A stretch of 45,969 nt of DNA from JADGGV01 sp035715725. Lineage in GTDB: Bacteria; Gemmatimonadota; Gemmatimonadetes; Longimicrobiales; RSA9. Made by a program: the position numbers and the translations under genes. Positions 33,605 to 42,500 of this stretch are shown piece by piece. The stretch is from assembly GCA_035715725.1 (NCBI GenBank), contig DASTKT010000197.1, positions 1-45,969 on the forward strand, read 5' to 3'. The notes under the pieces are model-generated. The model saw only the letters and a list, made by a program, of their open reading frames with translations, made no database searches and was not told the origin of the DNA. How positions within the stretch are numbered: the first letter of the stretch is position 1; the number at the start of each line of letters is the position of its first letter.

Positions 33605-34429
33605 TCAGCCGCGGCCTTCCAGGAACTCCATCGCGTCCCGGTTGAACTCGTCGGCCGCCTCGACGAAAAATTGGTGACCCAACCCCTCGTAAACCTTCAG
33701 CCGCGCGCCCGGTATCCGCTCCGCCAGGCGGCGCGCGTTCTCCACCGGGACCAGCACGTCCGCCGAACCCGCCGTCACCAGGGTCGGCGCCCGGATCCGC
33801 CCGACCGAACCCGACCGGTCGAACGCCGCGCCCGCCGCCGCCTGCGCCTGGTACGCATACGCCGGCTGCGGGTCCTCCAAGCGCGCCGCGACCATCCGGT
33901 CCACCCGCTCGGGCGTCAGGTACTCCGCCGTGAACGCCAGAGGAAGACGACGACGGACCACTTCCTCCGGGGCACCCCCCACGTCCAGCAGCAGGCGCAG
34001 CGCCTCCGGCCCCATCGGCACGTACATCGCCCCCCCCGCCGTCGTGCACCCCAGCACCAGCCGGTCCACTCTCTCCGGCCACACCAGCGCCAACTCCTGC
34101 GCGATCATGCCCCCCATCGAGACGCCCAGCACGTGCGCCCGCTCCACGTCCAGCGCTTCCAGAAGACCGGCCGCATCCGCAGCCATCTCCCCGATGGTGT
34201 ACGGCCCCGGCGGCTTCGCCGAACGGCCCACACCCCGGTTGTCGAAGAGGATCGTCGTGAAGCACTCGGCGAACGCCGGCGCCTGCCGCGCCCAGAGCCA
34301 GGTCGCCACTCCCAAGCCCTCCACGAGCAACAGCGCCGGGCCGCTTCCCCGGATCTCGTAATAGAGATCCACGCCGCCAACCGGGATTACGCCGCAGCGC
34401 CCGCGCTCGGATACGCCCGTCGCGGTCAT
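33605..34429 (-). CDS. Alpha/beta hydrolase
   Basis: 274 aa from ATG 34429 with SD GGAAGGAG 8 nt upstream. Nucleophile Ser in GVSMGG, oxyanion region FDNRGVGRS, acid in GSADVLVPVENA and His in LGHQFF. It is the first gene of the eight-gene operon. It could hydrolyse an ester or an enol-lactone to release the acid that the ligases activate. 3-oxoadipate enol-lactonase is a similar fold, but no partner pathway genes are present. Confidence 0.88.
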   Translation of the reverse strand: MTATGVSERGRCGVIPVGGVDLYYEIRGSGPALLLVEGLGVATWLWARQAPAFAECFTTILFDNRGVGRSAKPPGPYTIGEMAADAAGLLEALDVERAHVLGVSMGGMIAQELALVWPERVDRLVLGCTTAGGAMYVPMGPEALRLLLDVGGAPEEVVRRRLPLAFTAEYLTPERVDRMVAARLEDPQPAYAYQAQAAAGAAFDRSGSVGRIRAPTLVTAGSADVLVPVENARRLAERIPGARLKVYEGLGHQFFVEAADEFNRDAMEFLEGRG

Positions 34430-34522
34430 GCCGCACGCTCCTTCCGCTCGAGTGCAGCCGGCGGTGTCGCCCGCGCCGGCCCCGGCGATTCCGCAGCACC
34501 GCGGTGCCGGCCCGGCCAGATC

Positions 34523-34579
34523 GAAAAAACTGGATTCTCCGCTTTTTCCGTAAATACCGGCTCGCGGCCTCGATGTCAA
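34523..34579 (-). promoter_or_regulatory. Operon promoter with candidate operator
   Basis: On the minus strand a perfect TTGACA (34579-34574) and TATTTA (34556-34551) are exactly 17 bp apart, about 120 bp upstream of the hydrolase start. Just downstream an inverted repeat GAAAAA-N14-TTTTTC (34548-34543 and 34528-34523) covers the expected transcription start, a likely site for the GbsR/MarR-type repressor encoded by the operon. This AT-rich island is striking in its GC-rich surroundings. Confidence 0.75.
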
Positions 34580-34735
34580 GAAACGTGTCCGGGGCGCGCC
34601 GCTGCCGCAGCCTGCTGCGGCGGCGGGCGCACGCCGGTGCCGGAGATCCAGCGAACGACGCGGTGGGGGAGCCGGGGTGCCGCCCCGGTGGGCTGGAGAG
34701 TCTGCAGCTCACTCCGAAGGGACCTCGCGCCGGGT
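34580..34735. other. Intergenic, nothing recognised
   Basis: Between the operon promoter and the IS3 remnant. No gene, repeat or structure of note is seen. Confidence 0.4.
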
Positions 34736-34972
34736 GCCCTGGAACAGGCGATCCGCGAGTGGGAGAAGGCCGGAGAAGAGCGCCGGGTGCCTCACGGCGA
34801 CCGGGGCGGGCAGCCCGTTTCGATCCGCTACACCGAACGCCTGGCCGACGCAGGGATCGAGCGCTCCGTCGGCAGCCGGGGCGGCTCCTCCGACAATGCG
34901 CCGGCCGGGTCGGTCATCGACTCGTCAAGATGGAGGTGATCCGCAAACGCGGACCGTGGCGGAGCTTGGAGG
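34736..34972 (+). pseudogene. IS3-family OrfB transposase remnant
   Basis: The plus frame reads ALEQAIREWEKAGEERRVPH, then GDRGGQPVSIRYTERLADAG, then IERSVGSRGGSSDNAPAGSV. This corresponds to the DRG-x-QY-x-S, RYTERL-x-x-AGI and SVGS-x-G-x-S-x-DNA-x-AE part of IS3-group OrfB. A frameshift follows, after which KMEVIRKRGPWRSLE continues the family pattern. The third catalytic acid is lost (NAPAG where NALAE is usual). The N-terminal half, OrfA and the C-terminal end are absent. It stops abruptly at the 246-bp repeat. Confidence 0.8.
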
Positions 34973-34973
34973 A

Positions 34974-35219
34974 CGGCCGCAGGCGCTGGGCGCCCTTCCG
35001 GCCGAGCGACGGGCGCACTCGGCCCAGAGGCCGAAGCGCTTCCCGCGCAAGCGATGGTGCAGGTCGTGAGCACGTCGACTCTCCTTGCGAACGGCCGATT
35101 CAGGGCCGGAAACGACGAATCGCGCCACCGATGCTCGCCCGGCGCTCTGCGCCATGGCGGCCCGCGCCGCCTCGTGGTGGCGGAACGGACGTAGTGCATC
35201 GGGACGCGACTCCCAGGCC
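34974..35219. repeat. 246-bp dispersed repeat, copy 2
   Basis: Same orientation as copy 1 at 5553-5798 with about six substitutions and no indels. Left neighbour here is the IS3 remnant, in copy 1 a different transposase-like trace. The right neighbour is the 3' end of the serine hydrolase gene (28 bp away). Confidence 0.85.
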
Positions 35220-35247
35220 CGGGCCTCCGCCCCGGACGCGACGCCCG

Positions 35248-36873
35248 CTACTGCGTCGCGCCCGCCGTCGCCTCGCGCCGGAACGTCACCCCCATGAGCC
35301 GGACCGCCGCGACGCCACCGTTGCCGTCGGGGAGGAACGTGACGGGGAGCGCATTCCTGCGCTCGTCTTCGAGGTGCGCGCGGAAGGTGTCGTACTCCCA
35401 GTGCTCGAGCGTGCCGACGACCCCCTTGCCGTACGCGACGTGGAGCGAGTCGCCGCCGAGCTGGACGCGGACCGAGCCGAAGGTGGAGTCGCTGTAGACG
35501 CCGGCGAACGCCCGGAGGGGCAGGGACGGACCGACGTCGGCCTTGCGCGTCTTCTCCCGCTCGGCCTGCCGCGCGCGCGCACGCTCGCGCATCCCGCCGA
35601 AGAGCGTGAGCAGCTCGCGGCTCCAGTCCCGGTCGGGGCGGCCGGTGTACAGGTCGAACGCCTTGTACATCAGCGCGTGGCGCAGCTCCGCGTGGTCGCG
35701 GTTGGCGAGGACGTAGACGCCCACCTTCCGGTCCGGGAGCAGCCCGATGAGGGCGCTCATCCCGTCGATGCTGCCGGTGTGCATCCACACCCACTCGCCC
35801 GCGTAGTCCTGGATGAACCAGGCCAGGCCGTAGCTGAAGAAGTGCGGGCGGGAGGCCTGGAGCGCCGGGTACTCCTCCATCGGCGCGCGGATCTGCGGCG
35901 TGAAGATCTCCCGGTACTGCTCGGCGCTGATGAGGCGCTTGCCGCCCACCCGCGCGCTGTCGAGCACGAAGCGCATCCACTTCGACATGTCGCTCACGCT
36001 CGACCAGACGGAGCCGGCCGACTTGACCGGGTCCACGGGGCGGTTCGCGATGACCTTCATCCGCCCGCCGACGGAGTCGTGGGGCGAGGCGACGTCGGGC
36101 TTCCCGGTGACGTCGGCCAGCGTCGCCTCCGTCTCGTTCATCCCGAGCGGCTGCCAGATGCGCGTGCGAACGAACTGTTCCCAGGGCATCCCGGAGGCGG
36201 CGGCGACGACGTCGCCGGCGACGGCGTACATGACGTTCTGGTAGTCCCACTCCGCCCGGAACGGGTGCGCCGGCTTCAGGTAGCGCACGCGGCGAATCAC
36301 CTCCTCGCCCGGGTAGTCGTTGCCGATCCAGAGGAGGTCGGCGCTGCCGAGGCCGGTGCGGTGGGTCAGCAGATCGCGGATCGTGACCTCGCGCGTCACG
36401 TACGGGTCGTAGAGCCGGAAATCGGGGAGCACGTCGATGACGGGCTCGTCCCAGCGGATCTTTCCCTCGTCCACCAGCATGGCCAGCGCGGCCACGGTCA
36501 TGGCCTTCGTGGTCGAGCCGATGGCGAAGCGGGTGTGGATGTCCACGGGGCCGGGCTTGCCGAGCTCGCGGACGCCGTACCCCTTCGCGAACGCCAGGGA
36601 GTCGCCGCGCACGACCGCGATGGCGAGCCCCGTCACGTTCCAGTCGGCCACGGCGCGGGCGACGTAGGCATCCAGCCGGCGGGCGGCGTCGGGGGGCGGG
36701 GCGGCGCGCGGGGTGTCGGGCGCAAGCGCTGCCGCGGCGACAGGCGCGGGCCCGAGCGCGCCCTGGGCCTGGACGGCAACCGCGAGCTGCGCCAGCGCGG
36801 CGGCGAGCAGGGCCGGCGCGAGAACACGCAGCCGGGGCAGGGCGCCGAACGGGCGGCGAGTGGACGGCTTCAT
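35248..36873 (-). CDS. Secreted serine hydrolase (beta-lactamase/DD-peptidase fold)
   Basis: 541 aa from ATG 36873. A signal peptide (about 1-37, LAPALLAAALAQLAVAVQAQ) is followed by a class C beta-lactamase-type domain with catalytic S-x-x-K in GSTTKAM, Y-x-N in DYQNVMY and the third-motif equivalent HTGS. After about 400 a C-terminal domain like DUF3471 follows (FAGVYSDSTFGSVRVQLGGD). Such proteins are often D-amino-acid peptidases or esterases rather than resistance enzymes. Confidence 0.88.
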   Translation of the reverse strand: MKPSTRRPFGALPRLRVLAPALLAAALAQLAVAVQAQGALGPAPVAAAALAPDTPRAAPPPDAARRLDAYVARAVADWNVTGLAIAVVRGDSLAFAKGYGVRELGKPGPVDIHTRFAIGSTTKAMTVAALAMLVDEGKIRWDEPVIDVLPDFRLYDPYVTREVTIRDLLTHRTGLGSADLLWIGNDYPGEEVIRRVRYLKPAHPFRAEWDYQNVMYAVAGDVVAAASGMPWEQFVRTRIWQPLGMNETEATLADVTGKPDVASPHDSVGGRMKVIANRPVDPVKSAGSVWSSVSDMSKWMRFVLDSARVGGKRLISAEQYREIFTPQIRAPMEEYPALQASRPHFFSYGLAWFIQDYAGEWVWMHTGSIDGMSALIGLLPDRKVGVYVLANRDHAELRHALMYKAFDLYTGRPDRDWSRELLTLFGGMRERARARQAEREKTRKADVGPSLPLRAFAGVYSDSTFGSVRVQLGGDSLHVAYGKGVVGTLEHWEYDTFRAHLEDERRNALPVTFLPDGNGGVAAVRLMGVTFRREATAGATQ

Positions 36874-37071
36874 CGCGTCTCCTGACCTGACGGTGAATTG
36901 TCTCCGATGACTGACCAAATACTGCCCGGAGATGCCGTGCGAAAGGGCTTGCACCGGCCGCGCCTCGCGCGTTCGGCCGCCACGGCCTGGCGACGAGCGA
37001 ACCGCTCCGGGTCGTAGGCCGCGCGCAGCCAGAGTCGGCCGGCGAGGTGCGGTCCTCCGCTCGGTCGGCGC

Positions 37072-37494
37072 TTACGCCGCGCAGGCGGCTTCGGGGCGCT
37101 GGTAGTCGCGAGTGCACGGGCCAGCCGAGCAGCCCATGGTCGCGTGCTCCGCCGCGCGGGCGCAGCGCCAGCACGCGGCGACACGCTCGGCCACCGGGAG
37201 CCCGAGCAGGCACCCCACCGCCGCGCCGCCCCCCGGCGCGATCGCCACCACCGCGGGCCGGCCGGCGGCGTCGAAGGAGACCTCGGCCATCGCGGTGAAG
37301 CCGGCGTTCCGGATCCCAGCACCAGAGGCGTGGTTCTCGGGGGCGTAGCCGATCCAGAACCGCTCTGCCTCGGCGGACTCGGCGCGCAGGATGCCCTGGA
37401 GCAGCCGCGGGTAGATGCCCTTCCCGCGGTCAGCGCCGCCAGCAACAGGTTGAAGGCGATGCACGCCGCCACACCGACTCACTCGCCCGTGCAA
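37072..37494 (-). pseudogene. Chimeric frame: DUF6010-like tail joined to GNAT C-terminal half
   Basis: The minus-strand sequence around 37436-37472 encodes MAACIAFNLLLAALTAG in one frame, closely resembling YMAACIGFDLVLAALIV of the intact gene at 38247-38699. It runs straight into a second frame reading IYPRLLQGILRAESAEAERF then WIGYAPENHASGAGIRNAGF, the C-terminal half of a GNAT acetyltransferase, followed by a Cys-rich end (CWRC, CSAGPC). Neither the GNAT acetyl-CoA motif's beginning nor the rest of the membrane protein is present. I read it as fused debris of two genes. Confidence 0.65.
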
Positions 37495-37524
37495 AGCGTC
37501 CGGGATCGTTCGGCCGCAGGACCG

Positions 37525-38250
37525 CTAGATGGCGGCGGGGCGAGCCACGCCTTCATCACGCGACGGGGACTCCGAATCCTGCATCCGCCAGGCGACGACG
37601 ACCAGCCAGACCATCCACGCCAGGTCCAGGACGAAGGCCACCACGATCGCGATCGTCTCCGTTCGCGAGAAGCCCTCGGAGCCGACCACCCAGCCCTGCA
37701 CCAGGTAGGTGAGGCCGGAGAGCCCCATCAGGTAGCCGATCGGCCGCGGGACCCCCGCCGTCCGCACGACCGCGGCCGCGAACAGGAGCAAAGCGAGGCC
37801 CAGGGCAAAGTTCTGGTAGCTCCGCAACCCCCACTCGAGCCAGCGGATTGCCTCGGCGCTCGCGAAGCGCGCCGCCTTCTCCGCGTCCGGGGCGCTGGCC
37901 CACGCGTTCACGGCCTGCTTGAGGGCGACCCCGTCCACCGCCTGGAGGACGCCGTACAGCGCCAGCGCCGCCACCGCCGAAGCGGCACCGAATCGACCCG
38001 GCCATCTCGCCGTTCCGGCCTGAACGTCCAGCGCGAAGAACAGGGCGAGCAGCCCCGCGAGCAGGACCGCGATGCCCGCGAACTGGCCGAGGTGCACGGC
38101 CGTCCAGATCCCGCTGCCGGCGTACCCGGCGAACACGGCGGGGTGGTTGTTGGCGTCCCCACCGGCGTGGAACAAGGTGACCGTGATGTACAGGAGTTGC
38201 CCCACGAGCAGCAGCGAGGCCGACAGGCGCAGCGACGTGCGATCGATCAT
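37525..38250 (-). CDS. Multi-pass membrane protein of unknown function
   Basis: 241 aa with about six hydrophobic segments (for example LSASLLLVGQLLYITVTLF, FAGIAVLLAGLLALFFALDV, AIVVAFVLDLAWMVWLVVVA). It resembles small DUF4386-like membrane proteins in layout, but I do not assign a family. ATG 38250 overlaps the stop of the gene upstream (ATGA), so the two are coupled. Confidence 0.75.
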   Translation of the reverse strand: MIDRTSLRLSASLLLVGQLLYITVTLFHAGGDANNHPAVFAGYAGSGIWTAVHLGQFAGIAVLLAGLLALFFALDVQAGTARWPGRFGAASAVAALALYGVLQAVDGVALKQAVNAWASAPDAEKAARFASAEAIRWLEWGLRSYQNFALGLALLLFAAAVVRTAGVPRPIGYLMGLSGLTYLVQGWVVGSEGFSRTETIAIVVAFVLDLAWMVWLVVVAWRMQDSESPSRDEGVARPAAI

Positions 38251-38699
38251 TTCGCCTCCGCGACTTGTTGCGAGCGACGCGTCTTCGTCACCGATCGGGT
38301 CGAGAGAAGCGAGCTGCGGACGATCAACGCCGCCAGCACCAGATCGAAGCCGATGCACGCCGCCATGTAGCCCCTCGGCGTGTACGCGGCGCCCGCCCCG
38401 GCCGTGTGCAGCGCCACGTCCCATACCGGGTGCAGCGCCCAGGCGGCCGCCACCAGGAGCGGCGCCCGGCGCCGGAGGCCGAGCAGGGCCAGGCCGCCGA
38501 ACGCTACCACCCCCGCCGCCTCCACGGCGAGCCCGCTCGCCGATTGTCCCAGCGCCGCGAAGAGCACGTACAGCAGGGCGGCCACCAGGAGCGCAACCGC
38601 ATAGCGCCTTTCCGGTTCGCGCGCGACCGCCCGGACCACCATCGCGAAGACCAGCGCCCCGGCGGCCCCAGCGAGCGCGAACAACAGCTGCTCCGTCAC
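38247..38699 (-). CDS. Small membrane protein, DUF6010-like
   Basis: 150 aa with four or five hydrophobic segments. AWALHPVWDVALHT followed by RGYMAACIGFDLVLAALIV resembles the HxxWD and C-terminal CIGFDL region of DUF6010-type proteins. Function unknown. First gene of a two-gene unit. A remnant of a paralogue's tail lies at 37436-37472. Confidence 0.7.
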   Translation of the reverse strand: MTEQLLFALAGAAGALVFAMVVRAVAREPERRYAVALLVAALLYVLFAALGQSASGLAVEAAGVVAFGGLALLGLRRRAPLLVAAAWALHPVWDVALHTAGAGAAYTPRGYMAACIGFDLVLAALIVRSSLLSTRSVTKTRRSQQVAEAK

Positions 38700-38954
38700 C
38701 GTCCACCTCCTCCTGTGCCCGAGTAGTCGTCAGGTCCAATGCGGCTCGCTTCGATCGCTTCTGCGGCTCGAGCAGCCACCGGTCGCCGCATAAGATGGCC
38801 GCGGTGGAGGTGGGGCGGATTGAACGGAGGCGCTGGAGTCTTTGTACGAACCGGCTGACTTTCTCCGCCGCTGACGATGCGGAGGCGGCGCCTGACCTGC
38901 GGGGCGGCAGCCGAAGCCACCGCCCCGTCGGTCACGGTGATCGGTCCCGTCGGC

Positions 38955-39095
38955 TCACGCTTCGCTGGAGCAGCCGCAGGAGGCGCAGGCGCACGCCTGG
39001 CCGCCGCAGCGGCAGGTGGTCGGCTCGCCCTGGCAGCCGCAGCTGCACCCCGCGCCGGGGCACACGTCGCACGAGCAGTTCATCGGGATGGCCAT
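38955..39095 (-). CDS. Metallothionein-like 46-aa cysteine-rich protein
   Basis: The 46-aa product holds 12 cysteines in CxC, CxxC and CxCxC spacings (CSCDVC, CSCGC, CRC, CACASCGC) and few hydrophobic residues, as expected for a bacterial metallothionein binding Zn, Cd, Cu or similar ions. ATG 39095 follows GAGAGGAAAG. The open frame upstream adds 27 codons without cysteine pattern and is excluded. No obvious metal regulator is adjacent. Direct repeats with an embedded palindrome lie 140-170 bp upstream (39234-39266). Confidence 0.8.
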   Translation of the reverse strand: MAIPMNCSCDVCPGAGCSCGCQGEPTTCRCGGQACACASCGCSSEA

Positions 39096-39588
39096 GGTGC
39101 TTTCCTCTCTTCCGGGTGCATGGCTCCGGCACCGGTCGAGGTGCCGTGCCGCCCTACTGCGGGGCTCCGGCCCCATGCCGGTCGAGCCTCGCTGACGACG
39201 ATTGGAAGATGGAGGAGGGCAGGGGCCGGCGACTTGAACGAACCCGTCGTTCCTCTTGAACGAACCGGCTCACGTCGGGCGAGGGCGCACAGCGCCGGAG
39301 CGAAAGGGATCCGTCAGGCCGCCGCCGACCGCGTCACTCCTGGTACGGCAGCTCGAAAGGAGCGGAGATCTCGTACAGCCGGGAGGTTTCGGCCGCGAAG
39401 CGGGCGGGAGATCGAGCGGCGTAAACAGACGAAAACCGGCGCGGGCTTCCACACCCCAGTTTCCATAGGTGGTGCGAACGCCCGCGCCGTTGCTTAGCAC
39501 GCGCCTGCCCATCGATCTCCCGCCCACGACCGTGACGGGCTCGCGGCGGCTCGATCGGCCCCCCGCCGTCAGCGCGACGGCCGACTCG
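39096..39588. other. Intergenic region with direct repeats
   Basis: Holds two TTGAACGAACC direct repeats and, further on, a minus frame near 39430-39527 beginning MGGRSMGRRVLSNGAGVRTT that might be a piece of an outer-membrane-type protein but matches no family I can name. No intact gene is seen. Confidence 0.4.
39234..39266. promoter_or_regulatory. Direct repeats TTGAACGAACC x2 with palindrome
   Basis: TTGAACGAACC occurs at 39234-39244 and 39256-39266 (22-bp period, two helical turns). GAACGA-N5-TCGTTC forms an inverted repeat at 39236-39252. The arrangement fits a regulator binding site upstream of the metallothionein-like gene, but no regulator is identified. Confidence 0.35.
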
Positions 39589-42500
39589 CTACCGCTGCGG
39601 CGCCGCCTTGTCCGCCGTCGGCTCGACCTTGCCGGCGTCCAGGTCGTTCCAGTTCAGGATCGTGTTGAAGGCCAGGAAGAAGGTGCCCTGCGTCTGCCAG
39701 CGCCAGAACGGCCGCAGCGCGAACATGACCACGTGCCCCTGGCCGAGCGGCGCGTCCACGACGAGGGCGCGGTTGGCCAGGTACTGTCCGCCGACGAGCG
39801 TGCCCGAGAGCAGCATGTCGTTCGGGTTGGCCGGGAACTGCATCACGACGCGCGGCTGCGCCTCCTGCGAGAGCAGCCCGGCGCGGCGCAGTCTGCCGCG
39901 GAACTCCGCCGCCTCGTCGGCCTGCGGCCGCTCCGGCCGCTGCGCCTTCTCCGACTCGTCGTACGGCGCGACGCGCTGCGTCACGTTCGCGTTCGGCGTG
40001 ATGTCGGCGCCGACGCCCGGGATGCCCGCCCCTCCGCCCGACAGGAAGCCGGCGAACTCCGCGGGAATGCCGCCCGCGTTCAGCACGGGCGCCTGGTTGA
40101 AGTACACCGGCAGCTGCTTGCCGTCGTAGCCGTACAGGATCGGGCTCCCGGCGTCCGCGAACACGCCCCGCACGATGGAGCCGCGCACGAACAGCTGCGA
40201 CGGCGTCTCGACCGTCACGCCGCTCGTGACGCCGTACTCCGGGAAGAGCGTCGCGGTCGCGCCCTCCGTGATCAGGGTGCCGCCCTGCTCGACGAACCTG
40301 GTCAGCTCGAGCATCCCCTCGAGCCCGATGCCGCCGCGGATGTCGGCGCTCGCGTCGGGCGTGCCCAGGTTCGGCGTGAGCGCCGTCCTGCGGTACGGGA
40401 TCGGCTCCTTGCCGCGCAGCCCGTTGACCATCGACTGCGCCGAGCCGCCGACGTGCGGAAAGATGATGACGTCGTACTTCGCGCGCAGCTTTCCCTCGCG
40501 CAGCTTCGTATCCCCGAAGTAGGTGTACGGCACGCCGTAGTGGTCGAGCGCCGCGCGCACCCACCCCTCGTCCTGCGTGCGCGTCCAGCTGTGCACGTAG
40601 CCGATGCGCGGGACGTCCAGCGCATGCGTCTTCACGTTCGGCCCCGCGGACGTGGCCCACGCCGAGAGGCCCAGCTCCCGGATCGACGGCTCCAGCTTCG
40701 AACGCTCCGCGGCCGGGACGACGATGGCGCCCGCCCGGAAATGATGGCCCGCGAGCTCGAAGTCCTCCTCCGCGGCCCGCATGGCCACGTCCGCGTGCCG
40801 GAAGCGGAACGTCACCAGCGTGTTGTCCGTCGTGTGATCGAGCACCAGCACCGGGCCCGTGCCCTGGATCGCCCCCGGCACCCGCGCATCCTCCGCCAGC
40901 AGCGTCATCGGCGCGGACAGGATCCCCTTGTCCCGCACCGCGCGCACCTCGACGTCGCGCATGAGCTGCATGGTCCACCCCGTATCGTCGTACGGCAGCG
41001 GGTTGGCCGGCGAGTAGTTCTGGATGCTCAGGTACATGTCGACCAGCGTGCGGTACGGCTGGTCCGCGCGGATGACGTAGTCACCCGGCTGGACCGTGAC
41101 GCCGCCGTAGCTCGCCGCCGCCCCCGCCCGCTGCACCTCGACGCCCTGCCGGCGCAGCGCGTTCACGAAGTCCGCCGCCTCCACGCGTCGGCGCTGACCC
41201 GCCGGCACGACCCACGCGAACGTCGGCCCGGCCAGCCCCTTCTCCACCGACCGCCGGTTCTTCAGCCAGTAATTCTCGAGGTACAGCTCCCGGTCCTGCG
41301 CCACCTTGTTCAGTGCGATCAGCAGCGCCGACTCCTGGATGTTCGTGTTGTTGCGCGGGCCCCATGCGATCGACGGCAGCGGCGGGTTCGCGCGGTACCA
41401 CTCCCGGCTCGTGGTCCTGGCCGGCAGCCGCAGCGTCAGGGTGTCCGGGCCGTACGACTGCACCTCGTAGAAACGGCCGAACGAGTTGTGCGTGTTGGCG
41501 ATCCAGAAGAGGTAGTTCGGCACCCAGCCGTCGTAGAACCCGTACGTGAACACGCCCGGCACCCCGCGCTTGGTCATCTCCATGACCTCCGTCTGCGCGA
41601 GCAGCCACCACTCGTTCGTCGCGATCGGGTCCAGCCAGTCGTTGTACGGGCCCGTTCCCGTCGACGTGTAGAGGTACGACTGCGCCTCGTGCAGGTCGTG
41701 CAGGAACGTCGGGTGCCAGCGCAGGAACGCCCCCGTGATGTTCTGCGTCAGCTTCAGGTACTGCCCCATGCCGTCGCGGTTGTTGTCGTGCTGCACGTAC
41801 TTGCCCCAGTACAGGAGCGGCGGCCGCTGCTTCCCGGTCTTCTTGCCGTAGTAGTATGTGTCCACCTCCTTCTCCCGCCCGTCCACCTCCACTACCGGCG
41901 TGATGAACACGATCACGTGGTCGCGGATCGCCCGCACGAAGGGCGTCTCCTCCACCATCAGCCGGTACGCCAGCTCCGTCAGCATCTCCGGCCCGCCCGT
42001 CTCGGGCGAGTGGATCCCGCTCGTGATCCAGTAGATCGGCTTCGCCGTCCCGATCAGCCGCCGCGCCTCCGCCTCGCTCGTCCGGCGCGGATCCGTCAGC
42101 GCGCCGAGCATCGCCCCGTAATCGTCCAGCCGCGCGAGCGTCGCCGAGTCCGCGATCGCCAGGATCACCTGCTCCCGCCCCTCCTCCGTCGTCCCGATCG
42201 GCCAGTACTTCGCCCGCGGCGACGCCGCCGCCAGCGCCGCGAAGTACCGATGGATGTCCTTCGCGTAGCGCAGCTCCCCGGGCTCACCCGGCATCGAGCC
42301 GAAGAACTTCAGCGGCGTCGGCACCGTCGCCGACGCCGGCAGGTGATCCACCAGCGATGTCGTGATCCGCGGGTCCTGCAGGTACTCGTGGATGAGGCGG
42401 GTGTACACCGTGTCGTCCGCCTGCGCGGCCGGCGCCACGGCCGGCGCGCCCTGCGCCCGCGCGCGAGCCGTGCCGGGACCGGCCAGCGCCAGCGCGGCCA

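Noticed and set aside
24291..34429. An Ole-type long-chain olefin (beta-lactone) pathway
   Set aside because: Hydrolase, ligase and KAS III-like genes are suggestive, but the SDR is short FabG-type rather than OleD-like, the condensing enzyme lacks OleA features, and a thiolase plus TonB receptor fit catabolism better.
35248..36873. An antibiotic-resistance beta-lactamase
   Set aside because: The serine motifs are shared by many esterases and D-peptidases, and the large C-terminal DUF3471-like domain points away from a true beta-lactamase.
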